Below, piece by piece: positions 45,151 through 55,925 of a DNA stretch of 64,000 nt; positions within the stretch are counted from its first letter, which is position 1; the number at the start of each line of letters is the position of its first letter. The notes beneath the pieces are model-generated. The model was not told the DNA's origin, searched no databases, and saw nothing but the letters and a program-made list of their open reading frames with translations. Origin of the DNA: Leptidea sinapis (taxonomy: Eukaryota; Arthropoda; Insecta; Lepidoptera; Pieridae); assembly GCF_905404315.1 (NCBI RefSeq), contig NC_066279.1, positions 5,158,501 to 5,222,500 on the forward strand, given 5' to 3'. Made by a program: the position numbers and the translations under genes.

Positions 45151-46111
45151 ATTACCTAAGCTAACTTCCGAAAATCTTCAATAAATATAAAACAAATTTC
45201 AACTATAAATCCACATATCGATTTACAGAGCAATTAATTTCAAAAAATATTTTTTCAAAAATAACCCCATAATATACACTATTCTATCCATTATGAAAAT
45301 TCATAAAAAAGTCAATAGGTCAGAATGATTAGTCCAGAAAAATAAAGATAAATGACATCGTCTGATTTTTTTTTAAAACAATATGGCTTACCAAACTTGT
45401 AAAGCATGTATTTTTTTTATGTATATTATGGCATTGTCTCCACAATGGGTACAGGGTCCTACGCCTAGGACTTCGCTTGAAAGGACTACAATCCAAACAA
45501 TGCCGATAAATAGGGGTATAACGACAATTATTGTTTTCAACTGATCTGGGTAGATCGCAATACGTGTCGGAGTCTAAGGGGTGCGCCGTGCGACACCGCG
45601 GAGGGGTTTCGATAAGTGGAATCACAGTGTAAGGGCTCGCGTCACTACTTCATAAGAATGGTGTTGAAACAAAAAAGGTAATCTGTATGTCATATAAACA
45701 GTGAAATCCGCCTAAAACGGCTTAACCGTTTGTGATTGAGTGGGTCCTTATATTTTAGGACTATTGTTCAGATTATGTTTTGTAATAAATAAGGGTTTTT
45801 TATTATTATTTGACTAAATATACTATTATTTTAATTATTTTTCAAACCTTTTATGTACACGTATAAAATATGCATATAAGCGTTCGAATTTTAGCGTGCG
45901 TCCGTGCAGAATGGGATGTCGCCATGTAAACTTAATGGCTGATAGGCTTGCCCTGCATGGATTCAGTATAACAACTCTCTTTGTTAATGGTTATTCTCAT
46001 ATTAAACATTTACTGTGATAAAACATTTATTTGCCAATGCAATGGGCAACTACTAGTGTATCTATATTTTGCTTATCGGTTCTAACAATTTACATGAAAT
46101 TTACAATAATA
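45151..46111. other. unassigned stretch with GC-rich island 45430-45640
   Basis: The island contains CAGGGTCCTACGCCTAGGAC and GTGCGCCGTGCGACACCGCG. It is not repeated in the window and no protein domain is visible in the minus-strand open frame (45329-45625). Confidence 0.35.
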
Positions 46112-46393
46112 CTAGCTGACCCAGCAACCGTTGTATTTCCGATATTAAAATCGCGATACAAAAGTAACTGTTGATCGTAGATGGGTAAAAATTTGAAGTT
46201 GTATGCTTTGTTATATTTTTTAATGCTGACTCATAATCAAACAAATTTAAAAAAAAATTAGGGGGATGAAAAATAGATGTTGTCCGATTCTCAGACCTAC
46301 CCAATATGCACTCAAAATTTCATGAGAATCGGTCAAGCCGTTTCGAAGGAGTTTAACTACAAACACCGTGACATGAGAATTTTATATATTAGA
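46112..46393 (-). mobile_element. non-autonomous Helitron
   Basis: Reversed CTAGCTGACCCAGCAACCGT start after A; end ATGAGAATTTTATATATTAGA before T. It is the inverse of 44371-44679 across most of its length (CGATTCTCAGACCTACCCAA, ATGAGAATCGGTCAAGCCGT). Confidence 0.87.
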
Positions 46394-46916
46394 TACAGTT
46401 TAGAAGGCGAGGTGTCAGGTCTTGCAAAACGCGTTTTCCCGAGTTTTAATACCGACCAGAGCGCGCTCACCCAAGTCAAAAGTTTATGTGGGTTTTAACT
46501 GTTGCTCTCAAATGTTCAGAGTGAATATGGTATGAAATAATATTGTAAGAACAAAACGTTCTACGCTATTGTCAGTGTGTCACATTATTGAATAAGACAA
46601 GGGGTGGAATGGTTGCTCGGGAAGCTATAAGCACCTGAGCCCCGGCAGTCGCCGCCTAATGGCCTGTCGCGTGTCCATCCGCACCGGTGATTGATAGACA
46701 CACCACACACTAAGCGACACGTTTACACAACACTACATAATATACCAACTCAATGCTCTATTATACATTAGATGTCTATCTACTGCCGACTATAAATCAT
46801 CTTATATCCTCATCATATGCGGGCAGTAAAATTATCGATTTCCTCACCGGCTTGATATTCCTTCGAAAGTTAACCGAAAGTATAAATACACAAAAAATAA
46901 CAAATTCTAGAAGTTT
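46394..46916. other. unassigned stretch
   Basis: GC-richer patch 46605-46700 (CCCCGGCAGTCGCCGCC) of unknown nature; remainder AT-rich. Confidence 0.35.
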
Positions 46917-47099
46917 CTTGCTGTTAGACAACCGATAAAAACAGGCCAAGAATATTAGTTTAGTGTGCGTGACAAGCTACGTCTTACACTCGGGATTTGT
47001 ATGATACTGTGTTAGTGTGCGTGAATTGCTCAAAATAAAGGTTAGTTCTAAAGTCTTTCTACTTTCTGTCATAGTCTGGCTGTCATAGTCTGTCGTAGT
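46917..47099 (-). mobile_element. MITE A copy 4 (partial)
   Basis: Reverse copy: CTTGCTGTTAGACAACCGAT, GTGACAAGCTACGTCTTACA, TGAATTGCTCAAAATAAAGG. The left-terminal segment is replaced by CTGTCATAGTCTG duplications (47070-47098). Confidence 0.75.
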
Positions 47100-47165
47100 T
47101 TTTAAGGAAGAGGAGAAGAAACGAGCGTACGGGTAACAAGGTGTTAAGTGATCACCGCCGTCCAC
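47100..47165 (-). repeat. LINE 3' tail fragment
   Basis: GAAACGAGCGTACGGGTAAC and GTGTTAAGTGATCACCGCCG are the reversed 3' terminus of the 5484-5845 family, abutting MITE A copy 4. Confidence 0.65.
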
Positions 47166-47449
47166 TTCCGTTAGCTCCACGCACTTCATTCAGCACCGTT
47201 TTGATGCAACCTTACTTTTATGCAGTATATGAGTCCGTCGGTGTAAATAAATCGATGTATGTTTGTGTATATTTGCTCTATTCTAACATGGCTCTAAGTC
47301 TAACATGGCTAGACCAATTCTAATGATATCATTAATCATCAAATTATTCCAGAGAGTAATCCGGAGAGCATTGGTAACAATCGTTGGTATACGGCATGAT
47401 CAAGAGAATTTTAAAATACACTTAGTAAAATTAAAAATATTATGATCTT
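47166..47449. other. unassigned stretch
   Basis: Nothing recognised. A TCTAACATGGCT duplication occurs at 47282 and 47297. Confidence 0.35.
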
Positions 47450-47638
47450 CTAGCTGACCCGACACACGTTGTTCTGTTCATAATAAAAAAAACTTGGAGT
47501 CTCGTAAAATCCCTTCTTAGCTGACCTCTACTCGGTGAAAAGAATAATCCTACCAAATTTCAAGTCTTTAGCTCTAATGGTTCCAGAGATATCGTGATGA
47601 GTGACTATATACGTGGAAATCTCTTTTATATATATAGA
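47450..47638 (-). mobile_element. short Helitron, relative of 36954-37317
   Basis: CTAGCTGACCCGACACACGT start; TCTTAGCTGACCTCTACTCG; GTGACTATATACGTGGAAAT; end TATATATATAGA. Same short subfamily as the tandem pair. Confidence 0.82.
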
Positions 47639-48199
47639 AGATAGATAATTAATCATTAAATAAGACAAAAATATTAGGCTGGAAAAATTCCTAATACAAA
47701 ACCAAATAGTCCATTCTAAACACTACTATTATCGCATTAAAATAACTGGAGTGGAAGTGATCAATTTTCTCGACAATTTCCTCGTCATCTCGAATCTTTT
47801 GAGACGCACAAAACATTTTAGGCAATTCAGCGTTCCGGCCGCGTCCCGTCGCTGATAATACACCGTATTGCCTTGGGACAGTCATCGCAAACATGAACCA
47901 TTAGCTTATTGTCCACATCCATTCAATTTCACCTTTACATTTTTCGAGATTTTGTCAACATCTAGGTACAATACGCGCGCACTCCAGCGTACCCCATTTC
48001 ATATTCCTTTCAATAGGCTATTCACAATGTACACGTGGGGTTTTTTATGATTCCCTAGTAAGGTAACCCTTACGTAATGGACTATTTTAATAATATAAGA
48101 AGTATACACGCTACATTACGTTCGAGTATGAAATTACCGTTATGGCATACTGGCTAATTTCGTTTAAAATATAACTAGAAATAAGAACTATCGATTTTT
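47639..48199. other. unassigned; unexplained reading frames at 47691-47975
   Basis: The minus-strand frame at 47691-47894 reads SATGRGRNAELPKMFCASQK and IRDDEEIVEKIDHFH, with hydrophilic composition unlike random AT-rich sequence. Overlapping frames also look protein-like. I do not recognise it; it could be a relic exon or transposon piece. Confidence 0.3.
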
Positions 48200-48295
48200 T
48201 TATGGAAGAGGGGGGAAAGACCTTTTGGGTCACCTGATGTTAAGTGATCACCGCCACTCATGTTCTCTTATAACACCAAGAGAAATCTTTTTTTT
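48200..48295 (-). repeat. LINE 3' tail fragment
   Basis: TATGGAAGAGGGGGGAAAGA, CACCTGATGTTAAGTGATCACC and GTTCTCTTATAACACCAAGAG are the reversed tail of the 5484-5845 family. Confidence 0.65.
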
Positions 48296-49299
48296 TTCTA
48301 TTTTAAGTTATCTAACTTAATAAATTTAGTACTTAGTAACTTTATCTCACTGTGTGTGTGTGCTTTCTATTATTAATTCTTTCGCACTGTATGCATATGG
48401 ACGAGTGTTCATCTTTGATTGACATATATCAGAATTGTATCTAGCAACACTTCATAGAAATGTAAAATATATGAAATGTTGAAGATCCAAATAAATAAAT
48501 AATCCTAGGTGCGATATCTCAGAGTGAAACTATTCACGTGACAGATTAGATTAAAAATTGTACAATACTGGGCTGTTTTTTCACACGGCTGTAAAAGAAA
48601 AGTTGGATACATTAAAAATTTGAGCCATTGTTGAATACGGTTCCCGATACCAGCACAGCACATAAAGCCGTATTATGAATGATGTGTTTGGAGAGGATGC
48701 GACTAACGAACACACCCTCCGTTTTTGGTTTTTTTGCTTCCATAGAGAGCCCTTCGACTTGAAGAATGTACCCCAAGCGAGACCCGCAACTAAGGTAAAT
48801 AATGATGAACTGAATGCGATGGTTGAAGGCATCATTGTTGTTAGCATACCCACAATAGTCACCCATTTACATCAAATCGGTAAAATAGAAAAAGTAGAAA
48901 ACTTGTAAATAGGGGGGCCCCATTATATATATATGATCCACAGAGAAGGACAGCACACGTTGAAATCTGCCGTAGCATGATGAACTGTAACGGAAATGAC
49001 GGGGCGAAAAAGCGAAGCCAAATCCATAGAAAGCTGATCGTAACTGTTTAGTGGTCATTTCTTGGTGTAATTCACTATGGCTACCTCAGATCCGGCCAAG
49101 CTATTGCTGTTATTGAGCAGATGTCTACTTTAATGAACTTCAAACCATGATTGTGAAACTCGCTGTGACACAGCCTCGACTCCTCAATCGATCTTTACCA
49201 ATATTGCTCCTTAGCGCACTCGCACGGCTCTAGAAATCGTTTAAACACTACAGGACCGATATTGTGAAACCCTCCAACATCATCCGTATTCGCGAGTCT

Positions 49300-49333
49300 G
49301 GACTCGCCTGTGGCCTGTGGCCTGTGGCCTGGG
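49300..49333. repeat. CCTGTGG tandem repeat
   Basis: About three and a half 7-base units (GCCTGTGGCCTGTGGCCTGT...) inside the mariner relic, an expansion not expected in the transposase. Confidence 0.85.
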
Positions 49334-49389
49334 CCACATCCGATAAAGTTTTTTCCCGCGATTTGGACTACAATAGTAGTCCAGTAGTA

Positions 49390-49425
49390 GTTTTTTTTAC
49401 CGTGTAATAACACGGTAAAAAAAAC
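49390..49425. repeat. perfect 16-bp hairpin
   Basis: Arms 49390-49405 and 49410-49425 (GTTTTTTTTACCGTGT and its exact reverse complement) with an AATA loop. A second, 7-bp hairpin GGACTAC-AATA-GTAGTCC lies just upstream (about 49365-49382). Confidence 0.9.
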
Positions 49426-49430
49426 TTCTC

Positions 49431-50849
49431 AAGACGCAATACAAAATATAGAGCTTTGCAAAGACATAAAGATATGGCAGAAATGTATAAATAACGAAGG
49501 TAAATACAAAATGTTTTGACTAATTTCAAGAAAAGTTAATTTAAGTGTGGGTACCTTAATTGAACTTTTAATCGGCAATACCACCGACATTATTGGTAAT
49601 TTTAATAGTGTATAGAAAAATGTGACCTTTTTTGTGTCAAACTGTTTTCATAAACTTGTACAAATACATCATTTCTTCACATGAAACGATACGAAAACAC
49701 CAAATCGAATAAGGCTCAATCTCAATTGATAACATTATCAACCACTGATAACAATTTTCTATACAGTGTCCCGTACAATTTAGAATTTCATCCAGTAATT
49801 TGAAAATCCCATGCACATGTTTTGTTTGAAAAAAATAATACAATATACACAAACAATAATTTTAAACAAAAGCATTTATATTATTCAAACGCGTCGTATG
49901 TGTGCACGTTAAAAGATACAAAAACACATAGAATAACATTGTGTATAGCAAACAAAACACTCGTGAATCTCGATCTAATCAACGCAATACCCTTGTAGCT
50001 GTGAAATAAAAGCGGGCCACTCTGGGATATGGGCGATATTTTAATTTTACGAACAATATTACACGAGGCAGATACAAATGGCTCTATTGTAGGCCGCGTG
50101 CACCCGACAGCTGTTTTAGATAACGTGTGACCTCACCAGAATAAAGCGCTGTAAGATATTAAAACAACATAATGACGTCACACGTCGGCACGCACTTTAC
50201 AACACTTTTATCGAACATCAGCTGGCATGCTGATCAATAATTAGTCTAGCCATAAATATTGACACAACTTTTTCGAATTAAGGTTTTTTTTACAAACAAA
50301 ATGACACAGTGCACGCGCACAGCTTCAAAGAAGTGGTCGGAAAAGTGCACCGAGATCATCATGCGTCAGTCATTGTTTTGTGTTGGGTGTTTTATGAAGG
50401 AGCTTCTTTTTTGAAGTGAATTTAATATATTTATGAGGCGTCATGAAATAAATGCATATAAGTTTTATTGAGATTGCATTACGTGATAAAATAAACGCAT
50501 TTTACAGAACTTATGCCAGACGAGATAGAGAACGAATACACTTACGGCCTTACAAATAAACTTGGTATAAAGTTATAACTGATGATAAACAAAGAAAATG
50601 CAAAATGTTTACACTATCGTTGACAACACTGTCAATACAATGATAATTCTGAAGTTTTCCTAATGACAAGCTGCCTGGCAAATAAACGCGGGAAACGTTA
50701 TACGTCCGAACAAACCATTCGTAAGCATAATGTCTATTTGAAAACATTTTACATATTCTTGGTATATGATTAGTTATAACTTTATGCCCATTTTACTTGT
50801 AAGGCCGTTAGAGTCAAGACAATAACAAATTGAATGCCAAACTATAAAA
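49431..50849. other. unassigned stretch
   Basis: No gene. A GC-richer part at 50020-50230 includes a TGACGTCACA site (50172-50181), and GTGCACGCGCACAGCTTC near 50312 looks transposon-like. No partner in the window. Confidence 0.35.
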
Positions 50850-51158
50850 CTTAAAAAATATAGGTATCGATTCGATGAAATTTGGTACAGCGATAGACTA
50901 GAGCTTGTGATAGGACATAGGCTACATTTTATGCCGGAAAAATCCATGGTTCCCGCGGGGTCTGTAATAAATTGAAATTCACGTCGATGAGCTATTCCAA
51001 TAGTAGGTTTAGTTTGCCATAACAATCTTCCTCGAAATAAGATTCATATAATATGTTGGGAACGGGAGCGAAAACGGGAACATTCATTTCCAAACTTGCT
51101 TATTATTTTGAACAATCCTTTATCAAGTTTCGCGGATAAAGTCGCGGGCATCAGCTAG
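50850..51158 (+). mobile_element. Helitron with hairpin 3' end
   Basis: It contains GATGAAATTTGGTACAGCGA, ATAGGCTACATTTTATGCCG and CATGGTTCCCGCGGGG, and ends TTTCGCGGATAAAGTCGCGGGCATCAGCTAG followed by T. The CGCG...CGCG pair just before the terminus matches the 3' hairpin of Helitrons. The 5' boundary is estimated. Confidence 0.72.
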
Positions 51159-51594
51159 TAGATTATAATTTTACGAATTGCCCGAATAAAGCATAGTAAT
51201 AATTAGTTGGTTAGGTAAATATTAAGTTACCTAATACTACCAACATGTACGTAGGCTTAGTGAACTAACACGTAACAAGATCTCAATTGGCCGGAATGGC
51301 ATATTAAGGTGCCTCACAAGACAGGCTTTCAAGGCATTATCCGCCTAATTTGGCACCGAGGCTTTAATCACAGCTTTACGAAACAGACAGTTGACCCTGT
51401 TTCCTTGTAAATATTGGCAGGGAAAAGCTAAGCCGCGGCCAAAACTACTAGTAATAGAGTAGGGTATTATGAGTTTATGTTATTATGCAAAAGTGGAAAA
51501 GGAAAGATTTGGTAATTACTCATTTAATTTATTATACTACTACTTTATATCGTTTACCAGTTGAGGATCTAGGAATATTAAAGGAATTCGCAAA
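51159..51594. other. unassigned stretch
   Basis: Nothing recognised. Confidence 0.35.
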
Positions 51595-51823
51595 GTGGGA
51601 GTCAATCAGTGGGTGTACTACAACGGCGCCTATTGCTGCCGTGAAGCAGTAATGTGTAAAAATTATTGTGATTCGGTGTGAAGGGCGCCGTAGCTCGTGA
51701 AATTAGTGGGCAAATGAGACTTAACATCTTATGTCTCACTGTAGTGCCGTTAGAAGTTTTGGGTTTTTCAAGAATCATCAGCTGAGCGACCTGCTCGTCT
51801 CGTCCCAAATTTTCATAAAAAAA
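51595..51823 (+). repeat. poly(A)-ended SINE-like repeat, copy 10
   Basis: GTGGGAGTCAATCAGTGGGTG (altered start), CTGCCGTGAAGCAGTAATGT, GGGCAAATGAGACTTAACAT, TCGTCTCGTCCCAAATTTTC, A7. Lacks much of the hairpin region. Open frames across it are by-products. Confidence 0.8.
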
Positions 51824-52138
51824 GGAAGGGCCAAGTGAACTGAGAAATTACAAAATTAATTTCTGGCATAAGAAGTGTAAAATTCCGCGCGTATATATTA
51901 TCATTTCATAATGCGTGCTCCAATACTCATGCAAAGTCTTTATAGCGCTTATGAAATTCCTCAACCCTCAAGAATAATATACACGTTCCATGAATGAGAA
52001 TAAAGCTGAATCCTTGACTCAGACAATGATATGAAAAGACAGGTGGGGAACGTTGTATTACGCTTTACCTGGTGAGCCCAAAGTAGGTTAATATTAAACT
52101 ATGTATATTAGACGTCGTTGCTTAAATAAATAAATTAC
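51824..52138. other. unassigned stretch
   Basis: Nothing recognised. Confidence 0.35.
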
Positions 52139-52471
52139 TATCTGACCCGACAGACGTTGTTCTGTACATAATAAATAAATACTGTTTTTTATGATTTGGC
52201 AATAATACTTAAAATAAAATATACTCCTGTTGTTATAATGAAATTGTTTCACAGCAGAACTGTGAAACCGTGCGTCAATAAATTCTCTAACAGAAAATAT
52301 GTCCATACAAAACAAATATTGGAAAAAAAAAGTATAGTCCCAAATCGAAATAAAAAGTATCCTATCTCTCAAGTTGGACTAAACTGGACTCCATGGAGTA
52401 ATTCCCATTTAAATCAGTTCATTAGTTTAGGAGTCCATCACGGATAAACAACGTGTCACGTAATATTAAGA
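52139..52471 (-). mobile_element. Helitron copy, inverse of 53878-54224
   Basis: Reversed 3' end CTATCTGACCCGACAGACGT (CTAG changed to CTAT). Interior TTTCACAGCAGAACTGTGAA, GAAAATATGTCCATACAAAA, AACTGGACTCCATGGAGTAA. It ends GTGTCACGTAATATTAAGA before T. Confidence 0.78.
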
Positions 52472-52869
52472 TATCTAAATATTATGAGTTATCTTAAGTA
52501 TTCATTCAGCTAAGATTTGATGTCATTGTTAATGTCATCATTGTCATTATTATATGCGTTCTCCGCCGAAGAATCGGCCCACGCTGGAGAGAGACTCGTT
52601 TCAGAGATCGGCAAGTCAAATGGGTCGTGTACAGGCGCGTAACGTATTGGTTTAAGTAGTTTTGCGTTGCCGATTAAACGGTCGTTATGTCAGGGGTTAA
52701 GCAGGGGACGATTCTTCGGTGACTGACGCGTATAATCTTTAACTCTAAGACGTGCGGTTGCGCTTTCGATACATTCTGCACGTACACTTACAAACTTAAT
52801 CAGACTTAACACTTAAGATAACTATAGATTTACGCAAAATAACTAATTCAATCAATTTATCTTTACGAA
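52472..52869. other. unassigned stretch
   Basis: GCCGAAGAATCG (about 52566) and CGATTCTTCGGTG (about 52709) form an inverted pair about 140 bp apart around a GC-richer core, possibly a small foldback. Confidence 0.4.
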
Positions 52870-53489
52870 GAAATGGAGAGCAGTTTTTTAAGCGACTGCA
52901 AAAAAGGAGGATGTTTTCAATACGTCGGTATCTCCTCCTCAAAACTTTCGACTGCTTCCTGTGTGGTCCCATTGTAATTTGGTCTAGATCTGACAATGGC
53001 AACTATGAGAAAACCATAAAAGTCTTAAATTTGCTATACATACGTATAGCAAAGTGATGGATAAATTTACGAATAACTCAATATCGCGCCAACCGATGTC
53101 AATGATTATTTTTTATTGGAAAGGATATACTTCAAAGATAGTTTCGTGAGAGTTTGGTTAGGTTCTGATTACGGAATCCATGACAAAGTAACGGAACTCT
53201 TCAATTCTTAGGAGCAAATTAACGATACTCTTCGGCCGAATCTTTTTAAGTCATCTACCATAACATAGTTATGGTCAAGTAATTGTCGTAGTCAAATATG
53301 ATGATCAATGGGACTCCTTAACGACTTACAGTAAGGGTGCGATCTGTGGAAGAATTTCTAACTGTCTATAATCAAATTACTTACACTTACGTTCATTGCT
53401 GCATTGAAAAATTTAGTATATCTACACATATTAAGACAAATTGTTGGTTAGTGTACTTCAAATTCACTAAAAATAAAAGAATATTTAAC
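52870..53489 (+). repeat. GGAGGAG...GGAAAGGATAT interspersed repeat
   Basis: CTGCAAAAAAGGAGGATGTT, CTTCCTGTGTGGTCCCATTG, GGTCTAGATCTGACAATGGC, TTATTGGAAAGGATATACTT and GTCATTCTTTACC-type remnants follow the order I recall for an abundant lepidopteran repeat, probably a LINE 3' UTR, whose end is the ACCGACTTC motif that starts the adjacent foldback. Not classified. Confidence 0.5.
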
Positions 53490-53745
53490 AAAATAACAAC
53501 CGACTTCAAAAACACTATTCCAAAACAATACATATAATGTGCACTAAAAAGTATAAAAATAATTGTAATAATTGTAATATTAAAAAAAAAACATAATAAT
53601 AATTTCCAAAAATAACAATAATCGTAACTAGAATTAGATTAATTAAATTGTATAAAAGTACGCAATTATTTTTATACTTTTTAGTGCACATTATATCTAT
53701 TGTTTTCTGAATAGTGTTTTTGAAGTCGGTTGTTGTTTTTTCTTC
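53490..53745. repeat. large foldback (about 65-bp arms)
   Basis: The left arm 53498-53568 starts ACAACCGACTTCAAAAACAC and runs through AATGTGCACTAAAAAGTATA. The right arm (about 53668-53743) is its reverse complement, ending GTGTTTTTGAAGTCGGTTGT. The central spacer is very AT-rich. It could be a MITE or two inverted repeat ends joined. Confidence 0.82.
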
Positions 53746-53877
53746 GGTTATACTGCGAAAAGTACTGAACCGACCCTGAATAATACTTATGTAAAGTACC
53801 ATAAGATGCAGCATGTTTCGCAGAAGGATTTTACATAATTTATAGTGGTTTTTTTATCCGAAACCTATATTTTTGAC

Positions 53878-54224
53878 ATATAAATATATATAAATCTCGT
53901 GTCACAATGTTTGTCCTCAATGGACTAAACTAATGAACGGATTTTAATGGTGATTACTTCATGGAGTGCAGTTTGGTCCAACTTGAGAGATAGGGTAGTT
54001 TTTATTTCGATTTGGGACCCATAAATATTTTTATTTTCAATATTTGTTTTGTATGGACATATTTTCTATGAGAGAATTTAGTGACGCACGGTTTGACAGT
54101 TCCGCTGTGAAACAATTTCATTCTAACAACTGGGAGCATATTTACGAAATAATTTTTGATGTTTTGAAATATAAAACAGTTGTTTTTTTACTATCTACAG
54201 AACAACGTCTGTCGGGGCAGCTAG
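53878..54224 (+). mobile_element. Helitron
   Basis: ATATAAATCTCGTGTCACAATG near the start, TGGACTAAACTAATGAACGG, GTGCAGTTTGGTCCAACTTG, GACGCACGGTTTGACAGTTC; end TCTGTCGGGGCAGCTAG|T. Good 3' end; 5' boundary approximate. Inverse sibling at 52139-52471. Confidence 0.82.
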
Positions 54225-54289
54225 TATAAATATAAATCCGCACAACTAATAATTCAGTCAATGTCATTTCATAACACTCCACAATTCAT

Positions 54290-54345
54290 ACCATGAGCGG
54301 ACGCGGGGAACTTAATTTATATGGCAAAACAACTTTTGCCTGGTC
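54290..54345 (+). mobile_element. Helitron 3'-end fragment
   Basis: TTATATGGCAAAACAACTTTTGCCTGGTCA matches the 3' end of 21325-21667, without the final CTAG. Only 65 bp beyond the previous Helitron end. Confidence 0.55.
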
Positions 54346-54961
54346 ATCACTTGTTTATTATATGTGTTCGTTAAATAATCACCGTGATATATGTATCCAC
54401 ATGCAGTTATGTAATTAATATTTATGTTCTGTTCAACCTTAACATGTACGACCTGTCCTGCTACTACTGTTATTAGTGAGTACGATGTGTTTATATGTAT
54501 TTCATTGTATTCAGCACTCCAAAATGATAGGAGAGGACTACAATTTATCAAAATACTCGTATAATTAGGTGGCTTCCTCGAGAATGAATAAACAATATTT
54601 GTTCTGTTACGAAGCACATAAAAATGAAATCGGTATCGGATAAACGGTATCGGAGACCCTTAACAAACACAAAAGAAATAGGTAGTAAGAAATAGGTATC
54701 TCATCTTTATTTTATACGGTCCAATGGCTTTTGATATCCGACCCTTTGTGAAACGTCTGTCAAGATTCTGAATATGCTTAGGTAAATGGTTTTCTTTTAC
54801 TGATGAATACAATTTAGTGTTCAATTTGTATTTTGAGAATGTTACCCACATCACAATCAATCTGTGTTTAATACTGTGGTTCCCCTACCTACATTGACGT
54901 CGATATTGATGGACGCCCCAAATTGTGTCTCAATTATCGCGGTCCATATATTTTGTACTGT
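54346..54961. other. unassigned stretch
   Basis: Nothing recognised. Confidence 0.35.
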
Positions 54962-55135
54962 ATTTTTTTATGAAAATAAGGGACGAGACGAGCAGGACGT
55001 TCAGCTGATGGTAATTGATACGCCCTACTCAGGATTCTTGAAAAACCCCAACAATTCTCAGCGGTACTGCGATTGCGCTCGTCACCTTGAGACATAAGAT
55101 GTTAAGTCTCATTTGCCCAGTAATTTCACAAGCTA
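54962..55135 (-). repeat. poly(A)-ended SINE-like repeat, copy 11 (truncated)
   Basis: Poly(T), GGGACGAGACGAGCAGGACG, a weakened hairpin, GAGACATAAGATGTTAAGTC, ending at TTTCACAAGCTAC. The 5' half is missing. Confidence 0.8.
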
Positions 55136-55632
55136 CTGTATGCTAAATCTTTTACAAATATTTACTTAAGTGAGGGTTTTTACCTACAACCTTAGTGCTT
55201 GTGCTACAAAGGTGCATAATTCATTACAGACCTGTCTATTCGCGCAAATTATTTGCCATAGCTTTTAATAATTTTGACTAATTTCGATGGTTCTCATGTC
55301 GTTTTCATGTGTTATTGGCCCAGATTTTTGGATTTATATCTGAGTTCGGTCCGAATTAGTACTGTCGCGAAATCTACCTCGCGATCGAGAGATGCTGCAG
55401 GTAGAAGTGACGACAGTAACTTGGCAAAAGGCGTCCCGTAAAGTCCTCATAAAAAAGGTTTATTTGCGTATGCATTTGTTAATTCTTATCGCAGCTATTT
55501 AATGTAATATTTTCTATACTTGAACTATAAATATGTGGATAATAATTAAAAGCGACGCTGGTATTAAGTAACATGTCTTAGAAGACGTCTCAATATATAA
55601 TCCGTGATCAAGTGTATTTTGTTTCAAGTACT
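55136..55632. other. unassigned stretch
   Basis: Nothing recognised; a small GC-richer patch at 55360-55440. Confidence 0.35.
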
Positions 55633-55925
55633 AGCTTATTATTCTATTAATTACCTCCAGTTTTTTTAAGCCAATTTTTCAGTATTTCGATACTAGGAGA
55701 GGCTTGATTGAGGGAAGGTAGTCTTGTTGAAGAGTGGTGATTCTTTTTATGAGAAAAAGTGATGATACAATAATTAAGACAGTAGTCCAGGCAACTTAAC
55801 TTTTCATATGTCATCATGTCCAAGACGTCCACTGCTGGACAAAGGCCTCCCACAAAGATTTCCACCACCATTGGTCCTGAACTGCCCTCATCCAACTATC
55901 GAATTCAAAAATTCCGGCTTTAATA
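55633..55925 (-). repeat. LINE 3' end (RTE-like), copy 1
   Basis: On the minus strand one frame reads QDQWWWKSLWEAFVQQWTSW, the (D)xxWxxLxEAFVQQW ending of RTE-like LINE proteins, followed by a 3' UTR and a TAA-type tail (AATTAATAGAATAATAAGC). The 82-codon minus frame starting near 55895 is an alternate frame of the same DNA. Nearly identical to 57662-57951 with the same two boundaries. Confidence 0.68.

Larger units (their letters stand above)
48590..49430 (+). pseudogene. mariner-family transposase relic
   Basis: The frame 48675-48908 reads NDVFGEDATNEHTLRFWFF, DLKNVPQARPATKVNNDEL and VSIPTIVTHLHQIGKIEKVE, the N-terminal helix-turn-helix and linker region of mariner transposases. A deletion of roughly 16 residues separates the NAMVEG and VSIPT blocks. 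The tryptophan normally starting the WVPHxL motif is a stop. After a further deletion, LIVTVWWSFLGVIHY is visible near 49025-49070, then QPRLLNRSLPILL-like residues. The regions with the first two catalytic aspartates (CDEKW-type and HDNA-type motifs) are gone or altered. No clear TIRs. Inactive. Confidence 0.82.
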
